From Limibacter armeniacum (GTDB lineage Bacteria > Bacteroidota > Bacteroidia > Cytophagales > Flammeovirgaceae), in NCBI RefSeq assembly GCF_036880985.1, contig NZ_JBAJNO010000009.1:930001-994000 (forward strand): 64,000 nucleotides of DNA. Direction: 5' to 3'. Below the pieces are notes generated by a model. The model ran no database searches, was not told where the DNA came from, and saw nothing but the letters and a program-made list of their open reading frames with translations. The translations under genes and the position numbers were made by a program. Of the stretch, positions 10,065-17,437 are shown in pieces; within the stretch, counting starts at the first letter, position 1, and each line of letters starts with the position of its first letter.

Positions 10065-10095
10065 CTATAAATTTCACTTTAAGGCTTCTCTCTTA

Positions 10096-10127
10096 TTTAA
10101 AAAAACGGAGCCATTTTGACTCCGTTC
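10096..10127 (-). terminator. Terminator of the serine hydrolase gene
   Basis: On the minus strand AACGGAG/CTCCGTT form a stem followed by at least seven T residues. It separates the serine hydrolase from the epimerase. Confidence 0.85.
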
Positions 10128-10175
10128 CATTTATCCATACAATTGTATGTTTTATATAATCCTCACTTGTTCTGA

Positions 10176-11441
10176 TTACATATCTCCATCCACCAATGTA
10201 GGCTTCAGTTTTTCAAAGATGGCTCTTGTCAGGTCCTCCTCTACTGTATAAAGTCCGGTTTTACCTTCTGCCACCAAAGAGCTGTTGACTATATATACAA
10301 TTCCAAAGTTATGCTCCTTATTGAAGAACATCAGGCTATGCAAACCATAGGCATCCCCAGTATGCCCAAACAAACGGTAATCTGGTAACAGCTCGTCTTC
10401 TATATGAGCACAAAGTCCTACCATTTCAAAAACCTTGTCTCCATCTGTCTTGAAATGAATCGAGTTCATCAGCTCTACCGTTTCAGGTTTCAGGATCTCT
10501 TTGCCTTTGTAAGTTCCTTTGTTCATATGCAGTTGCATGATTTTACTCAACTCCTCTGCACTTGCCCTAAAGCTTCCTTGAGGTCCAAAAGCTACACCAT
10601 TCCAACCTGCTTTATAATCTTTCAAATCTTCACGCGCATTAGGCTTTTCCCCTTTATGGTTATCCGTTTGTGGCTCCCATTTCTTTTTCGGGTCAAGGTC
10701 TTCACGGCGGTACAATACTGACAACTCATTGATATCAGGAAGGTCATTCACATTAAAACTTCCCGAAATCTCCAAAGGTCTCAGAATATGGTCACGCAAG
10801 TAAATATCAAAACGCTCACCTGACAGCTTTTCAATCAGGTTACCAATTACCCCAAAGCCCAGATTGGAATACTCGAAGTGAACACCAGGCTTGTTATCGC
10901 TCCAAGTGGAGTCGCTGTAATACTTACCTTCTTTCTTAAATACTTCTTCAATGGATGGGTTGCGCTCCTTATATGTATCCATTAGAAAATCAAAATAGGC
11001 ATCGCTGTCAGATAACCCCGAAGAGTGTGTCAGGATATGCTTGATTGTGATCACTTCTGCTGGATGTTTTGGGTTGCGCAACTCAAAGCCCAAGTACTTG
11101 CTAACATCTGTATCAAGGTCAAACTTGCCTTCCTCATACAGTTTCATCAAGCCTGTTGTCACCACATATTTGGAAATGGAAGCAACTCTGTATTTTGTTT
11201 TTGCAGTTACGGGCTGCTGACGTTCAACATCTGCCATACCATTATAGTAACTGAATACTTCCTTCCCATCCTTGATGGCAAGTGCACTCATTCCCAAAAT
11301 ATCATATTGCTTCTGAAGCCCATTCAAGGTTTCTTCCAATGTTTCTTCTTTTACAGATTCACCCATAGTCTGTTGTTGTGGGGATTTTTGACAGGACAAT
11401 GTCCCGAAGGATAGTAATAGCAAAAAGTAATAGTGTTTCAT
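10176..11441 (-). CDS. Class C beta-lactamase-like serine hydrolase lipoprotein
   Basis: The start at 11441 gives 421 residues beginning with a lipoprotein signal (MKHYYFLLLL... ending in TLSC, Cys17). An ATG 27 bases further upstream would add MNDQNYKSK in front of the signal and is less likely. The penicillin-binding fold is shown by SxxK (Ser88-Ile-Ser-Lys91), the Tyr-Ser-Asn motif in FEYSNLGF, and HTG in GHTGDAYG. Relatives include D-aminopeptidases, esterases and class C beta-lactamases. Next to murein-peptide genes, a D-amino-acid peptidase role is possible but unproven. Confidence 0.85.
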   Translation of the reverse strand: MKHYYFLLLLSFGTLSCQKSPQQQTMGESVKEETLEETLNGLQKQYDILGMSALAIKDGKEVFSYYNGMADVERQQPVTAKTKYRVASISKYVVTTGLMKLYEEGKFDLDTDVSKYLGFELRNPKHPAEVITIKHILTHSSGLSDSDAYFDFLMDTYKERNPSIEEVFKKEGKYYSDSTWSDNKPGVHFEYSNLGFGVIGNLIEKLSGERFDIYLRDHILRPLEISGSFNVNDLPDINELSVLYRREDLDPKKKWEPQTDNHKGEKPNAREDLKDYKAGWNGVAFGPQGSFRASAEELSKIMQLHMNKGTYKGKEILKPETVELMNSIHFKTDGDKVFEMVGLCAHIEDELLPDYRLFGHTGDAYGLHSLMFFNKEHNFGIVYIVNSSLVAEGKTGLYTVEEDLTRAIFEKLKPTLVDGDM

Positions 11442-12103
11442 TTTGGATTTATAGTTTTGGTCATTCAATGCTTATGCTGTAGCTAAAACCTGTTTATTTC
11501 TGCTGCTTACGTTTACCTTCCCCATATTTTCAAAACATGTTTAAAGCAATTTTAAAATAATTTTTTGCATTATTCTACTTAATAAAGGATTAATACAACA
11601 AATCACGGGAATCAGTGAGTCGATACCATATTCCATGAGTCTACTTTTGACACATCCTAATTAACCTCCTAATAATCAACATCCTTATTAAGGACACAAT
11701 AAATTGTTCTTGCTACAATGACAGAAAAGGTAAAGGGTACTTCATTACGATAACTGGATTAAGCGAAAAGAGGCAGTGGGAAATAAGATTAGAAGTAACT
11801 ATCAAAAAATTTTGCCTCTGGTACAGGCTAAAGGTCTTTTAGATACAGATAAAAATCAAAACACTGATAATTAAAAGATTACAAAACCTACCATTCAAAA
11901 ATGGTAAAGACCTCTCCGAAGCATTAGAAGAACAAAGACTTGAGAACAAATCAGTTACACAAAAACATTTTCTTTGTTTAATCTTCTCACCTCAATATGG
12001 CTCAAATACCTGATTTTAGGGCCTAAATGGGGGTAAATGAAAAATTTCTTCAGATTTAATGGTTATTAAATGTAAAATCTCTTCGATATTTAAATAGAAC
12101 CGT
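11442..12103. other. Intergenic region with no intact gene
   Basis: About 660 bases between the serine hydrolase and the cold-shock gene. The first 270 bases are AT-rich and must hold the leftward promoter. The part at 11718-12013 has coding-like fragments in three frames, described separately. No RNA gene was recognised. Confidence 0.5.
11718..12013 (+). pseudogene. Possible decayed coding region (frameshifted fragments)
   Basis: Three short open stretches follow each other in different frames: an ATG at 11718 giving MTEKVKGTSLR; then a frame reading NWIKRKEAVGNKIRSNYQ and KILPLVQAKGLLDTDKN to a stop at 11872; then one with NGKDLSEALEEQRLENKS to a stop at 12011. The composition is protein-like (charged, helical), but there is no continuous frame. 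No family is recognised. It may be a degraded gene or chance. Confidence 0.22.
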
Positions 12104-12111
12104 TACCTTTG
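12104..12111 (+). promoter_or_regulatory. Candidate -7 box (TACCTTTG) for the cold-shock gene
   Basis: An exact TAnnTTTG match 24 bases before the ATG, so the leader would be very short (about 15-20 bases). A weak TTCG lies near the -33 position. Confidence 0.55.
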
Positions 12112-12134
12112 ACGAAATTAATAATACTAATACA

Positions 12135-12332
12135 ATGAATAAGGGAACTGTTAAATTCTTTAATGAAGAGAAAGGTTATGGCTTCATTAAAGACGAAGAA
12201 TCAAACAAAGAATACTTTGTACACGTGTCAGGTCTGATCGACGAGATCAAAGAAGATGACAGAGTAGTTTTTGAACTTCAAGAAGGAAGAAAAGGACTTA
12301 ACGCCGTTAATGTTAGAATCTCAGAAGACTAA
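12135..12332 (+). CDS. Cold-shock domain protein
   Basis: A 65-residue CspA-type OB-fold protein. RNP1 (KGYGFIK) and RNP2 (YFVHVS) are intact, and the protein starts with the usual GTVKFFNEEKGYGFI. It binds single-stranded RNA or DNA and acts as an RNA chaperone in the cytoplasm. It is slightly shorter and more acidic at the C-terminus than typical CspA. It is monocistronic, with its own -7 box and a strong terminator. The predicted leader is short, unlike the long thermosensor leader of E. coli cspA. Confidence 0.95.
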   Translation: MNKGTVKFFNEEKGYGFIKDEESNKEYFVHVSGLIDEIKEDDRVVFELQEGRKGLNAVNVRISED

Positions 12333-12362
12333 GATCTAGCAAACGCTTAATGATAATTTTCG

Positions 12363-12393
12363 GGCCTTACCATATTGGTAAGGCTTTTTTTTG
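12363..12393 (+). terminator. Terminator of the cold-shock gene
   Basis: A perfect 9-bp stem GCCTTACCA/TGGTAAGGC with a 3-base loop, followed by eight T residues. Confidence 0.93.
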
Positions 12394-12433
12394 TTTTACA
12401 CTTTCCTGTTATCAGCAAGAAAAATTTGACCAA

Positions 12434-12467
12434 TAAAAAAGTCCGGCTCTAAGAGTCGGACTTTTCT
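12434..12467. terminator. Second hairpin terminator downstream of the cold-shock gene
   Basis: AAAAGTCCGGCTCT pairs with AGAGTCGGACTTTT (one mismatch or wobble), with an A-run before and T-rich sequence after. It can act in both directions and backs up the first terminator. Confidence 0.75.
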
Positions 12468-12672
12468 TTGTTTGTCAGTTTAGTCTATTAAATGCTGTAT
12501 AATGACTTTTGATACGATATAATGTTTTTGATAATAAAGGTTTGTTAGGTAAACAGGAGAGAGCATGAAGTTTGATTGCTCTTTCAGTTCAATCTGTTTC
12601 GTTTGTTTGTTCACTTACTAATACACTCAACTGTACTTATCCCCTACTTTATTGCACTATAATTTTATGCTT

Positions 12673-12720
12673 ATTAACAAAAAGCAGCCCTAAATACATT
12701 CAAAGCTGCTTTTTGTTAAT
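12673..12720. terminator. Terminator of the 166-residue membrane protein gene
   Basis: A perfect 16-bp inverted repeat (12673-12688 with 12705-12720), including AAAAAGCAGC/GCTGCTTTTT, just downstream of the leftward gene ending at 12725. It works in either direction. Confidence 0.88.
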
Positions 12721-12724
12721 ACAA

Positions 12725-13225
12725 TTACTCTTTACTGTCACTGAACATGTCTATTATGCTCTTGACATTCTCTCCAAAGTCCTGTACACCATCAATGGCT
12801 TTTTCAATCTTGTCTGCCATCTCAGGGCCTTTCTCCTTAGCGATACAGTCCTTGATCTCATGTCGGCTATTCTGCAAACTTTTTCTAAGCTCCTTTTTGA
12901 ACAGTTCAGGATTTGCTTCAACTTCTGTAAGTCGTTCTCCTGTCAGCCTTTGGCTCATGTCATTGTAGATCGGCTCCACAATACAATCACACTTCACTTC
13001 TTTCAAGCCTTCACTCTCGGCACACAGACGTTGCAGGTCAGAAAGTTTTTCCGCTTTCTTAAAGAATACATCTAGTCCACTGTCTGGTATCATCTTATAC
13101 CAGAAGAAGAAGGCTGCTACCAAAAGCAGAATTGCCCCAACTTTCAGAATCATTTTGGCGGCCTTAATGACAATCCATCCTAGGATTATGACGCCGACAA
13201 TCAGTAAAATTTGTTCCAGTCCCAT
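12725..13225 (-). CDS. Membrane-anchored hypothetical protein
   Basis: A 166-residue protein of unknown function. The first 45 residues are strongly hydrophobic and can form one or two transmembrane segments (ILLIVGVIILGWIVIK, then VGAILLLVAAFFFWY). The rest is a charged, mostly helical soluble domain with four Cys (C68, C79, C81, C117 by count) that could form disulfides if it faces the periplasm. No known domain is recognised. It ends at a 16-bp terminator and is transcribed in the same direction as the GT2 gene 53 bases upstream, so the two could share a transcript. Confidence 0.7.
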   Translation of the reverse strand: MGLEQILLIVGVIILGWIVIKAAKMILKVGAILLLVAAFFFWYKMIPDSGLDVFFKKAEKLSDLQRLCAESEGLKEVKCDCIVEPIYNDMSQRLTGERLTEVEANPELFKKELRKSLQNSRHEIKDCIAKEKGPEMADKIEKAIDGVQDFGENVKSIIDMFSDSKE

Positions 13226-13278
13226 AATTAATTGATCTATTTACAAGCAATGAAAAAATGCTGTTCACATACAGTTGT

Positions 13279-14280
13279 TCAGGCTGCAAGGATAAAGTCT
13301 ATACCTTCCCGATAACCTCTATCAACCAGAAATGCCCTTATCTTATCCCTGATTCCTCTGTTTCCTACATAAGAGACGACAAAGAGATTTCCCGGGTCAG
13401 GTAAGTCTTCAAAATAAATACACGCCGCAAGTGTCGTCTTTTCGGGTACTATATCAATATAACCCTCAACAGTTACCTGATGGTTTTCCAACATGGCAAC
13501 CCGTTTCCGAGAACGCTTTCCTGCTCCCCATACCCATACCTTTGGATGATACCGATTATTGTCCCGTAGCCATTTAGCCAAGTAAGCAGCCTTGACCCTG
13601 TAAAAAGCATCATCCGTATAGCGGCTATCTGTTCTGGTCAGGCGAGTGTCGGAATCATACCAGATCAGCACCTCTTCAGGTACCTTCTCCATCTTGACTC
13701 CTTTACCTGCCCAACGAAGAAGCAGTTCATAATCTTCAGGAAAGTCTCCATCTCGATAACTGCCCAATTCATCAAACAGGCTTTTACGAGCCATCACTGT
13801 TGGGTTTACAATTGGCGACTCCACAAAAAGACTCGTTTGAATCGCTTCCCAATTGACCAATGAATTGACCCAGTTGACATACTTCTGAAAACCTTTTGTC
13901 CCTTTACGATGGGCTTCATAACGGACAAGTCCAGCAACCAGTCCTGTTTCCGGATGGTCATCCAACCAATCAGCCTGGCTTTTCAACCTGTTTGGCAATG
14001 CTACATCATCAGCATCCATCCGTGCTATGTATCTTCCTTGTGCTTTTTCCAGCCCACAGTTAAAGGCATGCATCACACCTTGTTCTGCTGCTTCCATCAA
14101 CTGAATACGGCTATCATCTGAGACAAAACTCAGAGCAACTTTTTTACTGTCATCTGATGAATTGTTATCCACCAGCAGTAGCTCAAAATCGCTCATTTCC
14201 TGTTTCTGAATACTCTCAATAGCCCTTGCAAGGGTTGATTCGGCATTGTAAAAAGGCAATACCACCGACACTTTGCACAT
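13279..14280 (-). CDS. Glycosyltransferase family 2 with C-terminal Rossmann-like domain
   Basis: A 333-residue protein. Residues 1-220 are a GT2 (GT-A) domain: it starts VSVVLPFYNAESTLARAI, has DNNSSDDS, the DxD region RMDADD near residue 93, and FPEDYELLLRW with the expected acidic catalytic residue. Residues about 248-333 form a second domain beginning VWVWGAGKRSRKRV, a GxGxxS-like nucleotide-binding start, and ending in a helix-strand pattern (FVVSYVGNRGIRDKI). The protein adds a sugar to an unknown glycan acceptor. No polysaccharide cluster surrounds it. Confidence 0.85.
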   Translation of the reverse strand: MCKVSVVLPFYNAESTLARAIESIQKQEMSDFELLLVDNNSSDDSKKVALSFVSDDSRIQLMEAAEQGVMHAFNCGLEKAQGRYIARMDADDVALPNRLKSQADWLDDHPETGLVAGLVRYEAHRKGTKGFQKYVNWVNSLVNWEAIQTSLFVESPIVNPTVMARKSLFDELGSYRDGDFPEDYELLLRWAGKGVKMEKVPEEVLIWYDSDTRLTRTDSRYTDDAFYRVKAAYLAKWLRDNNRYHPKVWVWGAGKRSRKRVAMLENHQVTVEGYIDIVPEKTTLAACIYFEDLPDPGNLFVVSYVGNRGIRDKIRAFLVDRGYREGIDFILAA

Positions 14281-14430
14281 AGGATTCGCTTAGACGTTAT
14301 GCTATTTATCAGGAATTTAAACTTTCCGTTATATCTAAATAATTCTTAAAAAAATCCAATAGTACATTTTCTGACTCAATTAACAAAATCTCTTCCTTAA
14401 CATTATGTGCAATTTTCAGGTTATGCTACC

Positions 14431-14458
14431 AGAGCTTTCTAGCATTACAGAAAGCTCT
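14431..14458. promoter_or_regulatory. Perfect inverted repeat upstream of nadA
   Basis: AGAGCTTTCT and AGAAAGCTCT form a perfect 10-bp inverted repeat with an 8-base spacer and no T-run on either side. It lies upstream of the predicted nadA -7 box at 14506. It may be an operator or a structural element between the divergent GT2 and nadA genes. Confidence 0.45.
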
Positions 14459-14505
14459 TCAGACAATGTATTATTCATAAGCAGGGCTTATTATTAAAGA
14501 TTTCT

Positions 14506-14513
14506 TAAATTTG
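14506..14513 (+). promoter_or_regulatory. Candidate -7 box (TAAATTTG) for nadA
   Basis: An exact TAnnTTTG match 53 bases before the nadA ATG at 14559, giving a leader of about 40 bases. No clear -33 TTTG was found. Confidence 0.5.
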
Positions 14514-14558
14514 CCCGCATGTTAATTCAAAATCATATTCACTGACGAATAACTGGTT

Positions 14559-15548
14559 ATGCTTACAGAAGAAATCAAGGCATCCGCTGACGAGTTGGGT
14601 TATGTAGACACGCCTACAAACGGCATTGACCTGAAAGAGGAAATCATCAGGCTGAAGAAAGAGAAAAATGCTGTTTTCCTGGCGCACTACTACCAGATTC
14701 CGGAAATACAGGACCTTGCAGACTTTGTTGGCGACAGCCTTGCGCTCTCCCAAAAAGCTGCTGAGGTCGATGCAGACATTATCTTGTTTGCAGGTGTACA
14801 CTTTATGGCTGAAACTGCCAAAATCATCAATCCTGAAAAAAAAGTGATTCTGCCGGACTTCAAGGCTGGCTGTTCACTGGCTGAATCTGCTCCGGTAGAA
14901 AAATTCAGGGAGTTTGTGGAGGCACACCCTGACCATACGGTCATTACTTATATCAACTCTTCGGCTGAAGTGAAGGCTTATACTGATATCACAGTCACTT
15001 CTACCAATGCCTTGAAGATTGTCAACAGCTTGCCTAAAGATGAAAAAATCATCTTTGCCCCAGACAAAAACCTTGGCAAGTATATCATGAAAGAAACAGG
15101 TAGAGACATGCTGCTTTGGGATGGAGCCTGTATTGTACATGAAGCTTTTGCTGTTGACAGGCTGTTGGAACTTCACAAAAAGTACCCGAACGCCAAAATT
15201 ATTGCTCACCCTGAATCAGAGATGCCGGTACTGAAAACTGCCTCTTATGTAGGTTCTACAGCCGGACTCCTGAAATATGTACAGGAAGACGACAATGAGG
15301 AGTACATTGTAGCGACAGAAGCAGGTATCCTGCACAAGATGGCGCAAGCAGTACCTCACAAGACGCTGATTCCTGCACCAACGAATGAGGACAATACTTG
15401 TGCTTGCAGTGAGTGTCATTTCATGAAAATGAATACACTGCAAAAGGTCTACAACTGTCTGAAATACGAATACCCTGAGGTACATGTATCTGAGGATATC
15501 CGTCTAAAGGCAATCGGTTCAATCCAAAGAATGTTTGAACTGTCTTAA
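14559..15548 (+). CDS. nadA: Quinolinate synthase NadA
   Basis: The 329-residue protein condenses iminoaspartate with dihydroxyacetone phosphate to quinolinate in de novo NAD synthesis, using a 4Fe-4S cluster. The early motif AHYYQIPEIQDLADFVGDS and the three cluster cysteines are visible: in FKAGCSLAES, WDGACIVHEAF, and in the C-terminal segment NTCACSECHFMKMN. Length is normal. It is followed by nadB, the next upstream enzyme of the pathway, but a strong terminator-like hairpin lies between them. Confidence 0.96.
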   Translation: MLTEEIKASADELGYVDTPTNGIDLKEEIIRLKKEKNAVFLAHYYQIPEIQDLADFVGDSLALSQKAAEVDADIILFAGVHFMAETAKIINPEKKVILPDFKAGCSLAESAPVEKFREFVEAHPDHTVITYINSSAEVKAYTDITVTSTNALKIVNSLPKDEKIIFAPDKNLGKYIMKETGRDMLLWDGACIVHEAFAVDRLLELHKKYPNAKIIAHPESEMPVLKTASYVGSTAGLLKYVQEDDNEEYIVATEAGILHKMAQAVPHKTLIPAPTNEDNTCACSECHFMKMNTLQKVYNCLKYEYPEVHVSEDIRLKAIGSIQRMFELS

Positions 15549-15563
15549 GTAGCCATCAAATAT

Positions 15564-15618
15564 GCAGAAGGCATTCGGTCTTTTAAGACTTGAATACCTT
15601 CTGCCTTTTCTTTTTTTC
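15564..15618 (+). terminator. Terminator-like hairpin between nadA and nadB
   Basis: GCAGAAGG (15564-15571) pairs with CCTTCTGC (15597-15604), with an inner GTCTTTTAAGAC palindrome, so most of the 41 bases can pair. CTTTTCTTTTTTT follows at once. The nadB ATG is only 28 bases after the stem. Confidence 0.8.
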
Positions 15619-15631
15619 GCTTTGTGATCCT

Positions 15632-17215
15632 ATGAAAAAAGTTGACTTTCTGATAATCGGGTCAGGCATTGCAGGAATGAGTTATGCGCTCAAACTGGCA
15701 GAACATTACGAGAATGAGCCTGAACAGCCTACCATCTGTATTCTGACCAAAGACCAACCTCAAGAGAGTAATACACAATATGCTCAAGGGGGAATTGCGG
15801 CTGTCATCAATGATTCAGACTCCTATGAAAAGCATGTACAGGATACGCTGAATGCAGGTTCTTATATCAATAATGAGGACAGTGTCAGACTGGTGGTGGA
15901 AAAAGGTCCCGAAAGGATTAAGGAATTGATCAAGTGGGGTACCAATTTCGATAAGAACGATAAAGGTGAATACAGCCTAGCCAAGGAAGGTGGACACTCC
16001 GATTTCAGAATTCTACACTACAAGGATATTACAGGAAAAGAAATTCAGCGGGCTTTGCTCGAAAGGGTAAAACGTTACGACAACGTCACACTCTATGACC
16101 ATTACTTTGCTGTAGACCTGATTACGCAACACCATTTGGGCGAAAAGGTCACCCGACGCGATCAGAACATCAACTGCTACGGGGTATATGCACTCAATGA
16201 AAAGTCTGGTGAGGTAGAAACAATCCTTGCCAAAGTGACACTGCTTGCTACAGGTGGTATTGGACAGGTTTATCGTACAACCACCAACCCTGCGGTAGCT
16301 ACAGGAGATGGCATTGCCATGACTTACCGTGCCAAGGGACATGTCAAAGGAATGGAGTTCGTACAGTTTCACCCTACTGCCTTGTACCATCAAGGTGAAG
16401 AACCTGCATTCCTTATCACAGAAGCATTGAGAGGTGCCGGAGCCATACTTCGCAACCATAAGCATGAGTCTTTTATGGAGAGGTATGATGAACGTGGCTC
16501 ATTGGCACCTCGAGACATTGTAGCCCGTGCTATTGACTCTGAAATGAAGAAAAGCGGTCATGAGCATATATGGCTTGATGCCACGCATATTGACAAGAAA
16601 GAATTGCTTGGACACTTCCCGTCCATCTATGCCAAATGCCTCAGCCTTGGTATAGACATTAGTAAAGACCTGATTCCTGTTGCTCCTGCCGCTCATTACC
16701 TTTGTGGCGGTATTGTTGTGGATGAGAAAGCACAAACTTCCATCAACCATCTATTGGCTTGTGGTGAATGTACCCACACAGGACTACATGGCGCTAACAG
16801 ACTGGCATCCAACTCCCTGCTGGAGGCGGCCGTTTATGCACACGAGGCATACCTGACAGCCCTTGAGCAAGTAAAAGGAGTTGCTTTCCAAGACAATATA
16901 CCTGCATGGAACAAGGATGGTACTACCGTAGCGGAAGAGATGGTACTGATCTCTCAGAGCCGCTCAGACTTAAGAGCTGTAATGAGTAACTATGTAGGTA
17001 TCGTCCGATCAGATGAACGATTGAAAAGAGCATTCAGACGTACAGCCCTGATCTATGAGGAAACAGAAGATCTTTACAAAAAAACCACCCTGTCGGTTCA
17101 GTTATGTGAATTACGTAACCTGATCAATATCACATACCTGATCATTAGTGCTGCCATGGAAAGAACCGAAAACATTGGTTTGCATTATTCCATCAGCAAT
17201 GAGCAGGAAGGCTAA
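15632..17215 (+). CDS. nadB: L-aspartate oxidase NadB
   Basis: A 527-residue flavoprotein that oxidises L-aspartate to iminoaspartate for NadA. The FAD-binding start is FLIIGSGIAGMSYALKLAE, followed by SNTQYAQGGIAAV, the active-site region HSDFRILHYKDITGKEI, and LRGAGAILRN; the C-terminal helical domain is present. The ATG at 15632 is preferred: the upstream in-frame ATG at 15590 lies inside the terminator hairpin and would add a Phe-rich stretch with no homology. The product acts with the nadA product. Confidence 0.95.
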   Translation: MKKVDFLIIGSGIAGMSYALKLAEHYENEPEQPTICILTKDQPQESNTQYAQGGIAAVINDSDSYEKHVQDTLNAGSYINNEDSVRLVVEKGPERIKELIKWGTNFDKNDKGEYSLAKEGGHSDFRILHYKDITGKEIQRALLERVKRYDNVTLYDHYFAVDLITQHHLGEKVTRRDQNINCYGVYALNEKSGEVETILAKVTLLATGGIGQVYRTTTNPAVATGDGIAMTYRAKGHVKGMEFVQFHPTALYHQGEEPAFLITEALRGAGAILRNHKHESFMERYDERGSLAPRDIVARAIDSEMKKSGHEHIWLDATHIDKKELLGHFPSIYAKCLSLGIDISKDLIPVAPAAHYLCGGIVVDEKAQTSINHLLACGECTHTGLHGANRLASNSLLEAAVYAHEAYLTALEQVKGVAFQDNIPAWNKDGTTVAEEMVLISQSRSDLRAVMSNYVGIVRSDERLKRAFRRTALIYEETEDLYKKTTLSVQLCELRNLINITYLIISAAMERTENIGLHYSISNEQEG

Positions 17216-17253
17216 CGACTCAATACTAACAGGGGACTATTGATTATCATACT

Positions 17254-17295
17254 ATGACAAAGGGAGTGATTACTACTTACCACTCTCTTCTCTTT
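17254..17295 (+). terminator. Possible terminator after nadB
   Basis: GGGAGTG and CACTCTC form a 7-bp stem with one wobble, followed by TTCTCTTTTG. It is weaker than the other terminators in the window. Confidence 0.4.
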
Positions 17296-17364
17296 TGATG
17301 TGACTTTACAAACAACACTGCTTTTTTTAGGAAGTGTATTGACAAACAATCTGATAACAAATTG

Positions 17365-17372
17365 TATTTTTG
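17365..17372 (+). promoter_or_regulatory. Candidate -7 box (TATTTTTG) for the acyltransferase gene
   Basis: An exact TAnnTTTG match 66 bases before the ATG at 17438. TTG at 17339-17341 is near a plausible -33 position. Confidence 0.45.
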
Positions 17373-17437
17373 TCGCTCACTTTTCAAAAAAGGACTGAAG
17401 TTCCAAAAAGCGTGACCTATTATCATTAGGAAAGACT

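Noticed and set aside
12572-13075. 167-codon plus-strand frame
   Set aside because: It crosses the 16-bp terminator and overlaps the 166-residue membrane protein on the other strand; Cys/Phe/Leu-rich shadow composition.
15590-15631. Upstream ATG for nadB
   Set aside because: It sits inside the terminator hairpin and T-run; the extra residues are Phe-rich and unlike NadB.
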